Shown: one piece after another, positions 1-6,762 of the stretch
How the letters are laid out: each line of letters opens with the position of its first letter
How positions within the stretch are numbered: the first letter of the stretch is position 1
NCBI GenBank assembly: GCA_002733465.1
Contig: NVVT01000018.1
Span: forward strand, 107,019-116,140
Direction: 5' to 3'
From: Kangiella sp.
GTDB lineage: Bacteria; Pseudomonadota; Gammaproteobacteria; Enterobacterales; Kangiellaceae
DNA: 9,122 nt
The notes under the pieces: model-generated
The model's input: only the letters and a program-made list of their open reading frames with translations
Databases searched by the model: none
What the model was told of the DNA's origin: nothing
Translations under genes and position numbers: made by a program

Positions 1-69
1 GAAGAAGCGATATCCCAAGCAATCAAGAAAGTCCCTAGTCGTATCAGAGAAACCTTAGAAAACGTTTAA
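1..69 (+). CDS. plsX: PlsX, phosphate acyltransferase (C-terminal end only)
   Basis: Only the last 22 codons and the TAA stop are present; the gene begins outside the window. The peptide ends KKVPSRIRETLENV. This resembles the C-terminal helix of PlsX as I remember it (E. coli has a VPQRIAARLESV-like stretch near its end). PlsX converts acyl-ACP to acyl-phosphate for phospholipid synthesis and normally lies just upstream of the fab genes, which fits the fabD start 117 bp downstream. FabH, which sits between plsX and fabD in E. coli, is not between them here. The assignment rests on a short peptide plus gene order, so it is likely but not proven. Confidence 0.65.
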   Translation, partial: EEAISQAIKKVPSRIRETLENV

Positions 70-86
70 GCGATAGAGTCATTAAA

Positions 87-95
87 GGTCTGACT
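87..95. promoter_or_regulatory. Possible FadR-like half-conserved site upstream of fabD
   Basis: GGTCTGACT matches 8 of 9 positions of the FadR operator core GGTCNGACC. It lies in the 117-bp plsX-fabD gap. A possible -10 (TATAGT, 132-137) with a poor -35 (TTAGTA, 109-114, 17-bp spacer) lies just downstream, which would put the site in an activator-like position. FadR is known to activate fabA, fabB and the fabHDG operon in E. coli. An 8/9 match in AT-rich DNA could be chance; it gains weight only from the perfect match before acpP. Confidence 0.3.
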
Positions 96-186
96 AGTAT
101 TAAGTTTGTTAGTATTAAAAGCTATTTTTGATATAGTGCGCAGGATTTGATTCAAAACACCGTTTTCACACTTATTTGGAGCTTTA

Positions 187-1140
187 ATGTCTGATTCAAC
201 AAGCAATTTGAATAATAGCCTCGCCTTTATCTTTCCGGGACAAGGCTCTCAATCTTTAGAAATGCTAAGCTCTTATGCTGAAACACCGGCTGTTATACAA
301 ACGTTTGAACGAGCATCAGATGCTATTGGTTATGATCTTTGGAATTTATGCCAAGAAGGCCCCGTTGAAGCGCTAAACGAAACTGATAGAACTCAACCTG
401 CTCTGTTAACCGCGAGCGTGGCTTTATGGAACCATTGGAAAACAATTGGACCAATGCCAAGGATAATGGCAGGGCACAGTTTAGGTGAATATTCTGCGTT
501 AGTTTGTGCGGGTATTCTTGATTTTGAAACAGCGGTTAAATTAGTTGAAAGACGTGGTCAGTTGATGAAACAAGCCGTGCCGGCTGGTATTGGTAAAATG
601 GCCGCCATCATTGGATTAGATAATGATAAAATTCAATTAGCATGTGAAGAGTCAGCAAAAGGACAAGTGGTTTCACCGGTTAATTACAATTCGCCGGGTC
701 AAACGGTTATTGCAGGCAACGCAGAAGCCGTAGAAAGAGCAATGAACGCTTGTAAGGAAGCGGGAGCGAAGCGAGCATTACCGTTAGCGGTTAGTGTACC
801 TTCTCACTGCATGTTGATGAAATCAGCTTCAGACGAATTATTCAATGAACTGTCTAATATCTCATTAAAGCAAAGTGATATTAAAGTGATTAATAACGTT
901 GATGTTAAAATTGAAACTTCAGCCGAAAATATTAAAGATGCTTTAGTTAGGCAACTATATTGTCCTGTTAATTGGTTTGAGAGTGTCGAATTGATGGTTA
1001 AAGGAAGAATTGATACGCTAGTAGAATGTGGTCCAGGGAAGGTGCTAAGTGGTTTAAGTCGACGCATTGATCGCTCAATAAATTCATTGGCGTTACAGGA
1101 TTTAAATTCATTAAATCAATCAGTTGAATCATTTAATTAA
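187..1140 (+). CDS. fabD: Malonyl-CoA:ACP transacylase
   Basis: FabD moves the malonyl group from malonyl-CoA to the phosphopantetheine arm of acyl carrier protein, supplying the two-carbon donor for chain elongation in the cytoplasm. The 317-residue length is normal. The FPGQGSQ loop that forms the oxyanion hole is at residues 16-22. The nucleophile elbow GHSLGE has its catalytic serine at residue 98. An arginine that should bind the malonyl carboxylate is in VERRGQ, and the catalytic histidine is H207 in VPSHCM. A GPGKVL motif lies near the C-terminus. GGAG at 178-181, five bases before ATG 187, supports the start, which gives about 12 extra residues before the first strand. fabG follows after 55 bp and is probably co-transcribed. 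Nothing looks damaged. Confidence 0.96.
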   Translation: MSDSTSNLNNSLAFIFPGQGSQSLEMLSSYAETPAVIQTFERASDAIGYDLWNLCQEGPVEALNETDRTQPALLTASVALWNHWKTIGPMPRIMAGHSLGEYSALVCAGILDFETAVKLVERRGQLMKQAVPAGIGKMAAIIGLDNDKIQLACEESAKGQVVSPVNYNSPGQTVIAGNAEAVERAMNACKEAGAKRALPLAVSVPSHCMLMKSASDELFNELSNISLKQSDIKVINNVDVKIETSAENIKDALVRQLYCPVNWFESVELMVKGRIDTLVECGPGKVLSGLSRRIDRSINSLALQDLNSLNQSVESFN

Positions 1141-1195
1141 AGTAGATTCTAGCAATTGATCAAATTTTATTGCTTAGTTAGGAAAAGGAAAAATT

Positions 1196-1939
1196 ATGTC
1201 AGATAATCGTTTAGCGCTAGTTACAGGTGCATCTCGCGGAATTGGTCGAGCAATCGCTGAAAAGTTAGGTAGTGATGGTTTCACCTTGATTGGAACGGCA
1301 ACATCTGAAGATGGCGCTTCCAATATTAATGAATACTTTAAACAACAAGGTATTCAAGGTGAAGGCATGGTGGTTAATGTTTCTGAAGCAGAGTCAATTG
1401 CAACGCTGATTAAATCCATTAAGGAGAAATACGGCAAGACACCAGAAATTTTAGTTAATAATGCTGGGATCACCCGAGACAATTTATTAATGCGAATGAA
1501 AGATGATGAGTGGGATTCGATTATAGAAACCAACTTAACTTCTATATTTCGTCTTTCAAAAGCTTGTTTAAGGGGCATGATGAAAGCAAAGTTTGGTAAA
1601 ATCATCAATGTGGGTTCCGTTGTTGGTAGCACGGGGAATGCAGGCCAAACTAATTATTCTGCATCAAAAGCTGGGGTCATTGGTTTTTCAAAGTCACTGG
1701 CTAAAGAAGTAGGATCGCGCGGAATTACGGTTAATGTAGTATCACCTGGTTTTATTGATACAGACATGACAAAAGCACTAGATGATAGCCAAAAAGACTC
1801 ATTATCAGCAACGATCCCGCTTAACCGTTTAGGTAAACCAGAAGAAATCGCCGCTGCTGTAGGTTTTTTAGCCTCTGATGGCGCAAATTATATTACCGGC
1901 GAAACACTTCATGTAAACGGCGGAATGTACATGGGATAA
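1196..1939 (+). CDS. fabG: 3-oxoacyl-ACP reductase
   Basis: FabG is the NADPH-dependent reductase that converts 3-oxoacyl-ACP to 3-hydroxyacyl-ACP in each elongation cycle; it is a tetrameric short-chain dehydrogenase. The 247-residue length is typical. The cofactor-binding GASRGIG motif is at residues 11-17 and NNAG at 88-91. The catalytic set N113, S141, Y154 and K158 has the standard spacing (S, then Y 13 residues on, then K four on). The C-terminal GETLHVNGGMYM is characteristic of FabG. The purine-rich AGGAAAAGGA at 1180-1189 lies 6 bases before ATG 1196. It sits between fabD and acpP, the usual order, so fatty-acid synthesis is much more likely than another SDR role. Confidence 0.96.
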   Translation: MSDNRLALVTGASRGIGRAIAEKLGSDGFTLIGTATSEDGASNINEYFKQQGIQGEGMVVNVSEAESIATLIKSIKEKYGKTPEILVNNAGITRDNLLMRMKDDEWDSIIETNLTSIFRLSKACLRGMMKAKFGKIINVGSVVGSTGNAGQTNYSASKAGVIGFSKSLAKEVGSRGITVNVVSPGFIDTDMTKALDDSQKDSLSATIPLNRLGKPEEIAAAVGFLASDGANYITGETLHVNGGMYMG

Positions 1940-1950
1940 GGGCTAAATGG

Positions 1951-2003
1951 ATGCTTTTTAAGGTTTACTTGTAATATTTGAGGTCAGACCTTAAAATAAG
2001 CAT
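1951..2003 (+). repeat. Long imperfect hairpin in the fabG-acpP gap
   Basis: ATGCTTTTTAAGGT (1951-1964) pairs with ACCTTAAAATAAGCAT (1988-2003), leaving a two-base bulge and a 23-base loop; G1950-C2004 adds one more pair. No run of T follows the 3' arm, so it is not a standard intrinsic terminator. It could be an mRNA-processing or attenuation structure that sets acpP expression apart from fabDG. Its 3' arm overlaps the FadR-like dyad at 1981-1991. Confidence 0.55.
1981..1991. promoter_or_regulatory. Candidate FadR operator upstream of acpP
   Basis: AGGTCAGACCT is a perfect dyad with one central base and contains the full FadR core GGTCNGACC. With flanks (TTGAGGTC and GACCTTAA) the symmetry runs to seven of eight positions per arm. 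Its centre is about 28 bp upstream of the putative acpP -35 box, a place suited to activation. A one-base loop cannot fold in RNA, so this inner symmetry suggests a protein site on DNA. No FadR gene is visible in the window, so binding is inferred. Confidence 0.5.
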
Positions 2004-2013
2004 CAATAGTTAC

Positions 2014-2041
2014 TTGCAACTTTTTAGAAAATCAATAAAAT
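2014..2041 (+). promoter_or_regulatory. Putative sigma-70 promoter of acpP
   Basis: TTGCAA (2014-2019) and TAAAAT (2036-2041) are separated by 16 bp and lie 47-74 bases before the acpP ATG. A separate acpP promoter is expected, because ACP is needed in far greater amounts than FabD or FabG. The upstream hairpin and FadR-like dyad fit this being a distinct regulatory region. Confidence 0.55.
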
Positions 2042-2087
2042 ACACGCCTCAGCATACGCTGTTTAATTTTAGAGGAAGAATAAAGAC

Positions 2088-2330
2088 ATGAGCACTATAG
2101 AAGATCGCGTAAAAAAGATCGTTATTGAACAATTGGGTGTTAAAGAAGACGAAGTCACATTAGAAGCATCATTCGTTGATGACCTTGGAGCAGACTCTTT
2201 AGATACAGTTGAGCTAGTCATGCTTTTAGAAGAAGAATTTGACACTGAAATTCCAGATGATGAAGCAGAAAAAATCAATACTGTTTCCGCTGCGGTTACT
2301 TATATCAAAGCAAACGTAGAAGACGCATAA
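2088..2330 (+). CDS. acpP: Acyl carrier protein
   Basis: AcpP carries growing acyl chains on a 4'-phosphopantetheine arm and delivers them to FabD, FabG, FabF and PlsX. It has 80 residues, is strongly acidic, and has the modification motif GADSLD with the attachment serine at residue 37. The recognition helix [14 protein letters not shown] follows directly and is acidic, as needed for docking on the basic patches of its partner enzymes. The start is supported by AGAGGAAG (2071-2078) upstream of ATG 2088. It has its own promoter-like sequence and is followed by a clear terminator, so it probably makes an abundant one-gene transcript as well as being read from fabG. Confidence 0.97.
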   Translation: MSTIEDRVKKIVIEQLGVKEDEVTLEASFVDDLGADSLDTVELVMLLEEEFDTEIPDDEAEKINTVSAAVTYIKANVEDA

Positions 2331-2503
2331 GTCCTTAGACTTTGTTAGTCAGCAAAACTAAGTATTAAAGTACTAGCTACTCAGGGGATTTTTGTAAAGC
2401 CTGTATTTTTTTAAAATCTTTATTTTAGTACCTAGTTAAAGCAATTAGTTAATTAAACGATTGATTATTATTTTCAATTGTTTGGCTTATACGAGCCGAC
2501 TAG
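2331..2503. other. acpP 3' region before the terminator; no gene
   Basis: This AT-rich stretch has no credible reading frame. The only structure I see is a weak one: a 4-bp stem (CAGG 2382-2385 with CCTG 2400-2403) followed by seven T at 2406-2412, possibly a poor first terminator for acpP. Confidence 0.4.
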
Positions 2504-2550
2504 AGCTACATTAGATATCTACTATTAGATACGCTAATGTGGCTTTTTTT
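2504..2550 (+). terminator. Intrinsic terminator after acpP
   Basis: AGCTACATTAG (2504-2514) pairs with CTAATGTGGCT (2534-2544), with one G-T wobble, and is followed at once by a T run to 2550. The loop holds a second stem, TATCT (2516-2520) with AGATA (2527-2531), so the whole is a nearly continuous hairpin with a small internal bulge. It separates acpP from fabF transcription. Confidence 0.8.
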
Positions 2551-2650
2551 ATTTCCATGGATGGAATGTATGCCTCAAATAGCCAAGGAAAGCTTGCCCC
2601 GTGAGCATGGCGAGTGCTGTGGGTATGGCGGTGAGGCGATATCCATTTTT
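2551..2650. repeat. GC-rich segment between the acpP terminator and fabF, possible dispersed repeat
   Basis: Bases 2581-2640 are about 62% G+C (37 of 60 counted), well above the AT-rich surroundings, and contain no gene. The segment is bounded by ATGGAT near 2557 and ATCCAT near 2641, an inverted pair, and holds a small CAAG/CTTG hairpin at 2584-2596. This composition and shape suit a small interspersed repeat or non-autonomous element, but only one copy is in the window. No convincing fabF promoter is visible here. Confidence 0.4.
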
Positions 2651-2688
2651 ACACAAAATATTTACGCAGATTATGGGAAGCTAAATTG

Positions 2689-3927
2689 ATGAAAAATCGT
2701 GTTGTCGTGACAGGAATGGGCATGGTTAGCCCTGTGGGAAATGATGTTTCAACTTCGTGGCAGTCAATTATGGATGGCAAAAGCGGTGTAGGGGTTATTT
2801 CTGAATTTCAAGATATTGGGTTATCAACTTATATTGCCGCAAAAGTTAAAAATTTTGATGTAGAGCAATATATGCCACGGAAAGACGCCAGAAAATACGA
2901 TATATTCGTTCAATATGGCGTTTCCGCGTCGGTTCAAGCGATTCGCGACTCAGGATTAGAGGTAACAGATGCAAATGCTCAGCGTATCGGTGTTTGTCTA
3001 GCCGCTGGCATCGGTGGAATGAAAACCATCGAAGAAAACCACAAGAAATTACTTGATAAAGGACCTAGAAGAGTTTCTCCATTTTACATACCTGGTTCAA
3101 TCATTAATATGGCCGCTGGACAATTATCAATAATGTATGGTTTTAAAGGCCCCAACATTTCCATTGTTACGGCTTGCACAACTGGCGTTCATAACATCGG
3201 ACACGCAGCCAGAATGATTGCCTATGGTGATGCTGATGCAATGATTGCAGGCGGATGTGAAATGACCACCACACCTTTAACAATGGCTGGATTTGCTTCA
3301 GCTAAAGCTTTGTCAAAAAATAATGAAAACCCTACGTTAGCAAGTCGCCCATGGGATAGAGATAGAGATGGTTTTGTTTTAGGGGAGGGTGCTGGGGTGA
3401 TGGTTCTAGAATCTTTAGAAAGTGCTAAAGCAAGAGGCGCCAAAATTTTAGCTGAGTTAACTGGTTTTGGAATGTCTGGAGATGCTTACCATATGACTTC
3501 GCCACCAGCAAACGGTGAAGGTGGTGCGTTAGCTATGACCAATGCTTTAAATGATGCTAGCGTTAACCCCGATCAGATAGGCTACATCAATGCGCATGGC
3601 ACATCGACACCTGCGGGTGATTTAGCGGAAACTAGCGCAGCGAAAACAGTTTTTGGTAAACATGTGTACGACCTAAAGATGAGCTCAACAAAATCCATGA
3701 CAGGCCACCTTTTAGGTGCCGCTGGAGCCGTTGAAGCTATATTTACGGTGAAAGCGTTACTCGAACAAGTTGCACCACCTACTATTAATTTGGATAATCC
3801 TAGCGAAGGCTGTGATTTAAACTATGTTGCGCATACCCCGCAGGAAACAAAGATGGAACATGCATTATGTAATTCCTTTGGATTTGGTGGCACCAATGGT
3901 TCGCTTTTGTTTTCTAAATTTATATAA
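2689..3927 (+). CDS. fabF: 3-oxoacyl-ACP synthase II (KAS II)
   Basis: FabF condenses malonyl-ACP with an acyl-ACP to lengthen the chain by two carbons; KAS II is also the enzyme behind temperature control of unsaturated chain length in E. coli. The thiolase-fold active site is complete: C163 in TACTTG, H303 in NAHGTSTP, K335 in SSTKS, and H340 in TGHLLGAAG. The GFGGTN glycine-rich loop is near the C-terminus. These numbers equal the E. coli FabF numbering only if translation starts at ATG 2689, not at the TTG one codon earlier; GGGAAG (2675-2680) is also well spaced for that ATG. At 412 residues it is full length. A terminator and a GC-rich segment separate it from acpP, and the peptidase gene follows after 8 bp. 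Confidence 0.96.
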   Translation: MKNRVVVTGMGMVSPVGNDVSTSWQSIMDGKSGVGVISEFQDIGLSTYIAAKVKNFDVEQYMPRKDARKYDIFVQYGVSASVQAIRDSGLEVTDANAQRIGVCLAAGIGGMKTIEENHKKLLDKGPRRVSPFYIPGSIINMAAGQLSIMYGFKGPNISIVTACTTGVHNIGHAARMIAYGDADAMIAGGCEMTTTPLTMAGFASAKALSKNNENPTLASRPWDRDRDGFVLGEGAGVMVLESLESAKARGAKILAELTGFGMSGDAYHMTSPPANGEGGALAMTNALNDASVNPDQIGYINAHGTSTPAGDLAETSAAKTVFGKHVYDLKMSSTKSMTGHLLGAAGAVEAIFTVKALLEQVAPPTINLDNPSEGCDLNYVAHTPQETKMEHALCNSFGFGGTNGSLLFSKFI

Positions 3928-3935
3928 AAACCAGA

Positions 3936-4808
3936 ATGCTGAAAGATTTTGGAGTTCGTTATCTTGTAGCTTTATTCGCTATGCTTTGTTGGCCATCGTC
4001 GTCTCATTCAGAAACGAGGCAAAATAAACTGTTTTCTCTCAGTACCGAAGTTATTACTCAAGGTAGTATGATTATAGGCCAATTAACGCTGGGTCAATTC
4101 GAAACAATTTATCAAATACAGCACAATGGAAAATCTTTACAAATTACACCGAATGGGCAATTTGTTTTTGGTGTCGGCAGAGATGAGAAGGGCGAAGTAG
4201 TCTTAACCGCTAAATATATAAGTGAAACAGGAAAAAAAGTAACTGAATCATTTGCTTTTAATATTCAGCAACGACTATGGAAGGTTGAAAAAATTGATGG
4301 TTTGCCTAATTCAAAAGTTAATCCACGATCTGCTAAGTTAATTGAAAGAATAAGAAAAGAAACAAAGCTCGTTAAACAAGCAAGAGCAACCCATAGTCAA
4401 TGGTTAGACTTTACAAAACCGTTTATCAAGCCAGCACAAGGGCGAATCTCAGGTGTTTATGGTAGTCAACGGATATTAAATGGCATTAAAAAGCGACCTC
4501 ACTACGGCCAAGATATTGCTAACAAGGTCGGTACAGAGGTGATAGCACCAATTGGCGGCGTAGTGACACTGGCAGAAAATGATTTGTTTTTTTCGGGCGG
4601 GACTATCATTATTGATCATGGATATGGCGTGAGCACAACGTATTTACATTTAAGTCAAATAAACGTCAAAGTAGGCCAGCTAGTTAGCCAAAGAGACAAA
4701 ATTGGCGAAATTGGTGCAACTGGTCGCGCAACTGGTCCACATTTAGATTGGCGTCTTAACTGGAACACTACTAGACTAGATCCAGCGTTATTAGTTAAAT
4801 CTAGATAA
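3936..4808 (+). CDS. Exported M23 (LytM-type) metallopeptidase
   Basis: This is probably a periplasmic peptidoglycan endopeptidase or amidase regulator of the M23 family, 290 residues long. Residues 1-25 look like a Sec signal peptide (hydrophobic YLVALFAMLCW, likely cleavage after SHS). An N-terminal beta-rich domain extends to about residue 165, and the M23 domain spans roughly 170-285. Family motifs are HYGQD (H189, D193), YLHLS (H238) and GPHLDW (H269). The second histidine of the usual HxH motif, normally a zinc ligand, is aspartate (D271). Aspartate can bind zinc, and I recall HLDW in some periplasmic relatives, so activity is possible but uncertain. The start has no clear ribosome site; being 8 bp after fabF it may be translationally coupled. 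Clusters with this gene order often have pabC here, which is absent. Confidence 0.85.
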   Translation: MLKDFGVRYLVALFAMLCWPSSSHSETRQNKLFSLSTEVITQGSMIIGQLTLGQFETIYQIQHNGKSLQITPNGQFVFGVGRDEKGEVVLTAKYISETGKKVTESFAFNIQQRLWKVEKIDGLPNSKVNPRSAKLIERIRKETKLVKQARATHSQWLDFTKPFIKPAQGRISGVYGSQRILNGIKKRPHYGQDIANKVGTEVIAPIGGVVTLAENDLFFSGGTIIIDHGYGVSTTYLHLSQINVKVGQLVSQRDKIGEIGATGRATGPHLDWRLNWNTTRLDPALLVKSR

Positions 4809-4888
4809 CTTGTTTAATTTTAGGTAAATGAGTTAAAAATTAATAGCTTAGGCTTAAATTGTGATATTCATCCCTCATTGTTAGTTAC

Positions 4889-4921
4889 CTCGGGTTAAAA
4901 TCAGTCTCAGGTTAAAATCAG
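4889..4921 (+). repeat. Two-copy direct repeat, 17-bp period
   Basis: CTCGGGTTAAAATCAG (4889-4904) recurs as CTCAGGTTAAAATCAG (4906-4921), with one mismatch in 16 bases. It lies in the gap between the peptidase and the outer-membrane protein gene, about 100 bp before the latter's start. It could be a pair of activator sites or a small slippage duplication. A second short direct repeat, TTTGATGA, occurs at 4971-4978 and 4986-4993. Confidence 0.6.
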
Positions 4922-5018
4922 ATGATTCTTTTAGGAAGTTGAGTGTAAGCTGAATTTAAAAAAACAACTTTTTGATGATTTACAATTTGATGACTAAAAA
5001 CACACCAATAGGAAAATA

Positions 5019-6155
5019 ATGCGCGCCAACTCTCTACTTATCATTCTTTTAATTTCTGGGCTTTCGATTAGCTCTAAAGCATCAGAAAATAATGTGATCA
5101 ATTTAACAGGTGTTTACGGATTCGATAGTAACCCGCATCATTTGCCAGAAACTTCCAATAACATACAGGAAGAATACTGGAAGGCCTCTATGCTAATTGA
5201 TTCAAACTACGATGATCGATTTTTTTTCACAGCTAATGTTAATAGGAGCCAATTTGTTGTTGATGAAAGAGCTGATACTTTTGATGCATCTGGAGAAATA
5301 AGAGTTGATTCTGGATTTGGTTTTGAAGATATTGATTTCGCTTTTGAATTTGCCTATGGATTCGAAACCTTAGATAAAACTTATGTTAGCCAATATACCG
5401 GATTCATTGGAACCTTCGCGGGAGAATCAATCGCCGATCGATATGATTTTGATGAAACAAACTACCAAGCTAAACTAAAATATAATCCTTACCGAACATT
5501 AGAAGTAGCGCTAACTTATACCTCCTACTACCGAGTCTACTCAGAACTAGAGATTGCAGGATTAACTAATCTTAATAACGATAGAATTGTTTACCAGTTA
5601 GGTTTGGAGTATCTAGCATCCGATAAAGGCCGGTTTTTCTTTAATGCCGAATATGCTAAAACAACCTATGAAGAAAGGCTTTCTAGAGATCTACAGGCGA
5701 CAATCATCGCAAACGATTTATTAATACTTGAAATGTATGACGTTAATATAGGTTACATCTACGATCCTGAAAAAGGCATTCATTGGGAATATAAATATAA
5801 CTATCAAAACCAACGGGATAGAGTCTCAGGATATTATAATGGCGTACAAGGTTTTATTTCTATGACTGGAAAATACGCCATTAATGATTACCATCACATT
5901 TATGGCTCATTAGGATATTATAAATTTTCTTTCAAAAATCAAGACAATCGAATACTAAACCCACTAGAAGAAGATGCCAAAGAGCGATATGGTACTGATA
6001 TTAAGTTAAGTTATGAGTGGATAGTCGCGACCTTATTCAAAACTAATTTGGCGGCATACGCTGATATTGGTTATGCAAAATATATCAACAAAGATGTTAT
6101 ATTTTCCTATCAACAAGCTTACGCAGGTATCGGCATTCGCTGGTCTGCATTTTAA
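5019..6155 (+). CDS. Putative outer-membrane beta-barrel protein, function unknown
   Basis: This is a 378-residue exported protein I cannot assign to a named family. Residues 1-21 form a signal peptide (hydrophobic SLLIILLISGL, likely cut after SKA). The mature part is rich in alternating Y, F and polar residues, as in amphipathic strands, for example LEVALTYTSYYRVY and IHWEYKYNYQNQ. The chain ends in phenylalanine after GIGIRWSAF, the usual C-terminal beta-signal recognised by the BAM complex. No transmembrane helix is seen after the signal. The early GVYGFDSNP is reminiscent of barrel proteins with large periplasmic partners, but that is only an impression. AGGAA (5010-5014) is close to the ATG. 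It is probably its own transcription unit, being 210 bp after the peptidase. Confidence 0.75.
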   Translation: MRANSLLIILLISGLSISSKASENNVINLTGVYGFDSNPHHLPETSNNIQEEYWKASMLIDSNYDDRFFFTANVNRSQFVVDERADTFDASGEIRVDSGFGFEDIDFAFEFAYGFETLDKTYVSQYTGFIGTFAGESIADRYDFDETNYQAKLKYNPYRTLEVALTYTSYYRVYSELEIAGLTNLNNDRIVYQLGLEYLASDKGRFFFNAEYAKTTYEERLSRDLQATIIANDLLILEMYDVNIGYIYDPEKGIHWEYKYNYQNQRDRVSGYYNGVQGFISMTGKYAINDYHHIYGSLGYYKFSFKNQDNRILNPLEEDAKERYGTDIKLSYEWIVATLFKTNLAAYADIGYAKYINKDVIFSYQQAYAGIGIRWSAF

Positions 6156-6314
6156 ACTTGATTCAAATCTCATTTAAGTTATTATCTGTTTTTCTAAAAA
6201 TGTAAGTTAACCCAATCAATTAAAACACTCTCATTTAATTTAGATGAAATGCTCCTTACTAAGTCATTTAGAAATGTTTGGTGACTAGTAATGGCTATAC
6301 AAAAATCACACAAT

Positions 6315-6389
6315 GCGCCTGTAGCTCACTTGGATAGAGCGGACCCCTCCTAAGGGGCAGGTAGTTGGTTTAGGGGGTAGGTAGTAACT
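6315..6389 (+). pseudogene. Decayed duplicate of tRNA-Arg(CCT)
   Basis: The first 42 bases (6315-6356) are identical to the intact tRNA 93 bp downstream, covering the acceptor 5' strand, D arm and anticodon loop. From 6357 on the sequence drifts: the lower anticodon stem mispairs, the T arm (GTTGG, then GGTAG) cannot pair, and the 3' acceptor strand no longer matches GCGCCTG. It cannot fold as a tRNA. It may come from tandem duplication or from a recombination event in the anticodon region. Confidence 0.8.
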
Positions 6390-6407
6390 GTTCAAAAAAC
6401 AATCAAA

Positions 6408-6484
6408 GCGCCTGTAGCTCACTTGGATAGAGCGGACCCCTCCTAAGGGTCAGGCAGCAAGTTCGACTCTTGCCAGGCGCACCA
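6408..6484 (+). tRNA. tRNA-Arg (anticodon CCT)
   Basis: A complete cloverleaf is present. The acceptor stem pairs GCGCCTG (6408-6414) with CAGGCGC (6474-6480). The D stem is GCTC/GAGC. The anticodon stem GACCC/GGGTC encloses loop CTCCTAA with anticodon CCT at 6442-6444. The T stem GCAAG/CTTGC encloses TTCGACT. The discriminator A and an encoded CCA end at 6484. It reads the rare AGG codon. The equivalent E. coli gene, argW, is a known integration site for prophage-like elements, which fits the integrase remnant downstream. Confidence 0.97.
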
Positions 6485-6617
6485 TTTTATATAGCATCTA
6501 GTCCATTTCATCATATTTTTAATCTATCAATAAAAGACAAGTTGTCGTACCTTTATATTTTATCCATTATTTGCGTCGCTACCTGTCCCCAAAAACACTA
6601 AAAAGGTCAAAATGGGT

Positions 6618-6655
6618 CTCTGTGACCATCCTGTGACCAAAATTTGGTCACAGAG
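6618..6655. repeat. CTGTGACC repeat cluster with a 23-bp perfect palindrome
   Basis: CTGTGACC occurs in direct orientation at 6620-6627 and 6631-6638 and inverted at 6646-6653. Bases 6631-6653 form a perfect palindrome with one central A. The outer copies also form a 10-bp hairpin (6618-6627 with 6646-6655) followed by TTTTT at 6656-6660. The place, about 135 bp after the tRNA and on the integrase side, suits integrase arm sites or excisionase/repressor sites. A terminator for transcripts leaving the tRNA is the alternative. Confidence 0.7.
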
Positions 6656-6670
6656 TTTTTACAGTGAAAT

Positions 6671-6707
6671 TTTTTGAGACTAAAGTATAAAAAAGTGCTC
6701 TCAAAAA
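6671..6707. repeat. Inverted repeat TTTTTGAGA / TCTCAAAAA
   Basis: TTTTTGAGA (6671-6679) is the exact reverse complement of TCTCAAAAA (6699-6707), with a 19-base gap. It follows directly on the CTGTGACC cluster. It could be part of an attachment region or a weak terminator at the end of the leftward 86-residue gene; the T tracts lie inside the stem, so the terminator reading is weak. Confidence 0.45.
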
Positions 6708-6762
6708 TATCAATTACGTTTCAACTATTGAAAGTCAGGAATTCGATTCTATTAATAACAAA

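Noticed and set aside
804..1067. Antisense open frame inside fabD
   Set aside because: It is fully covered by the well-supported fabD gene and has no ribosome site or family motif; the same applies to antisense frames within fabG, acpP and fabF.
2686..2688. TTG as the fabF start codon
   Set aside because: ATG 2689 is better spaced from GGGAAG and gives C163, H303, K335 and H340 in standard FabF numbering.
3824..4027. Forward frame spanning the fabF end and peptidase start
   Set aside because: It overlaps two strongly supported genes in another frame and encodes no recognisable product.
6278..6301. TTGGTG and TATACA as a tRNA promoter
   Set aside because: The spacer is only 12 bp, too short for a sigma-70 promoter.
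6315..6389. A second functional tRNA-Arg
   Set aside because: The T arm and 3' acceptor strand do not pair, so no cloverleaf can form.
6721..6735. TTTCAA/TTGAAA hairpin as a terminator for the leftward 86-residue gene
   Set aside because: The stem is only 6 bp and AT-rich, and no T run follows on the - strand.
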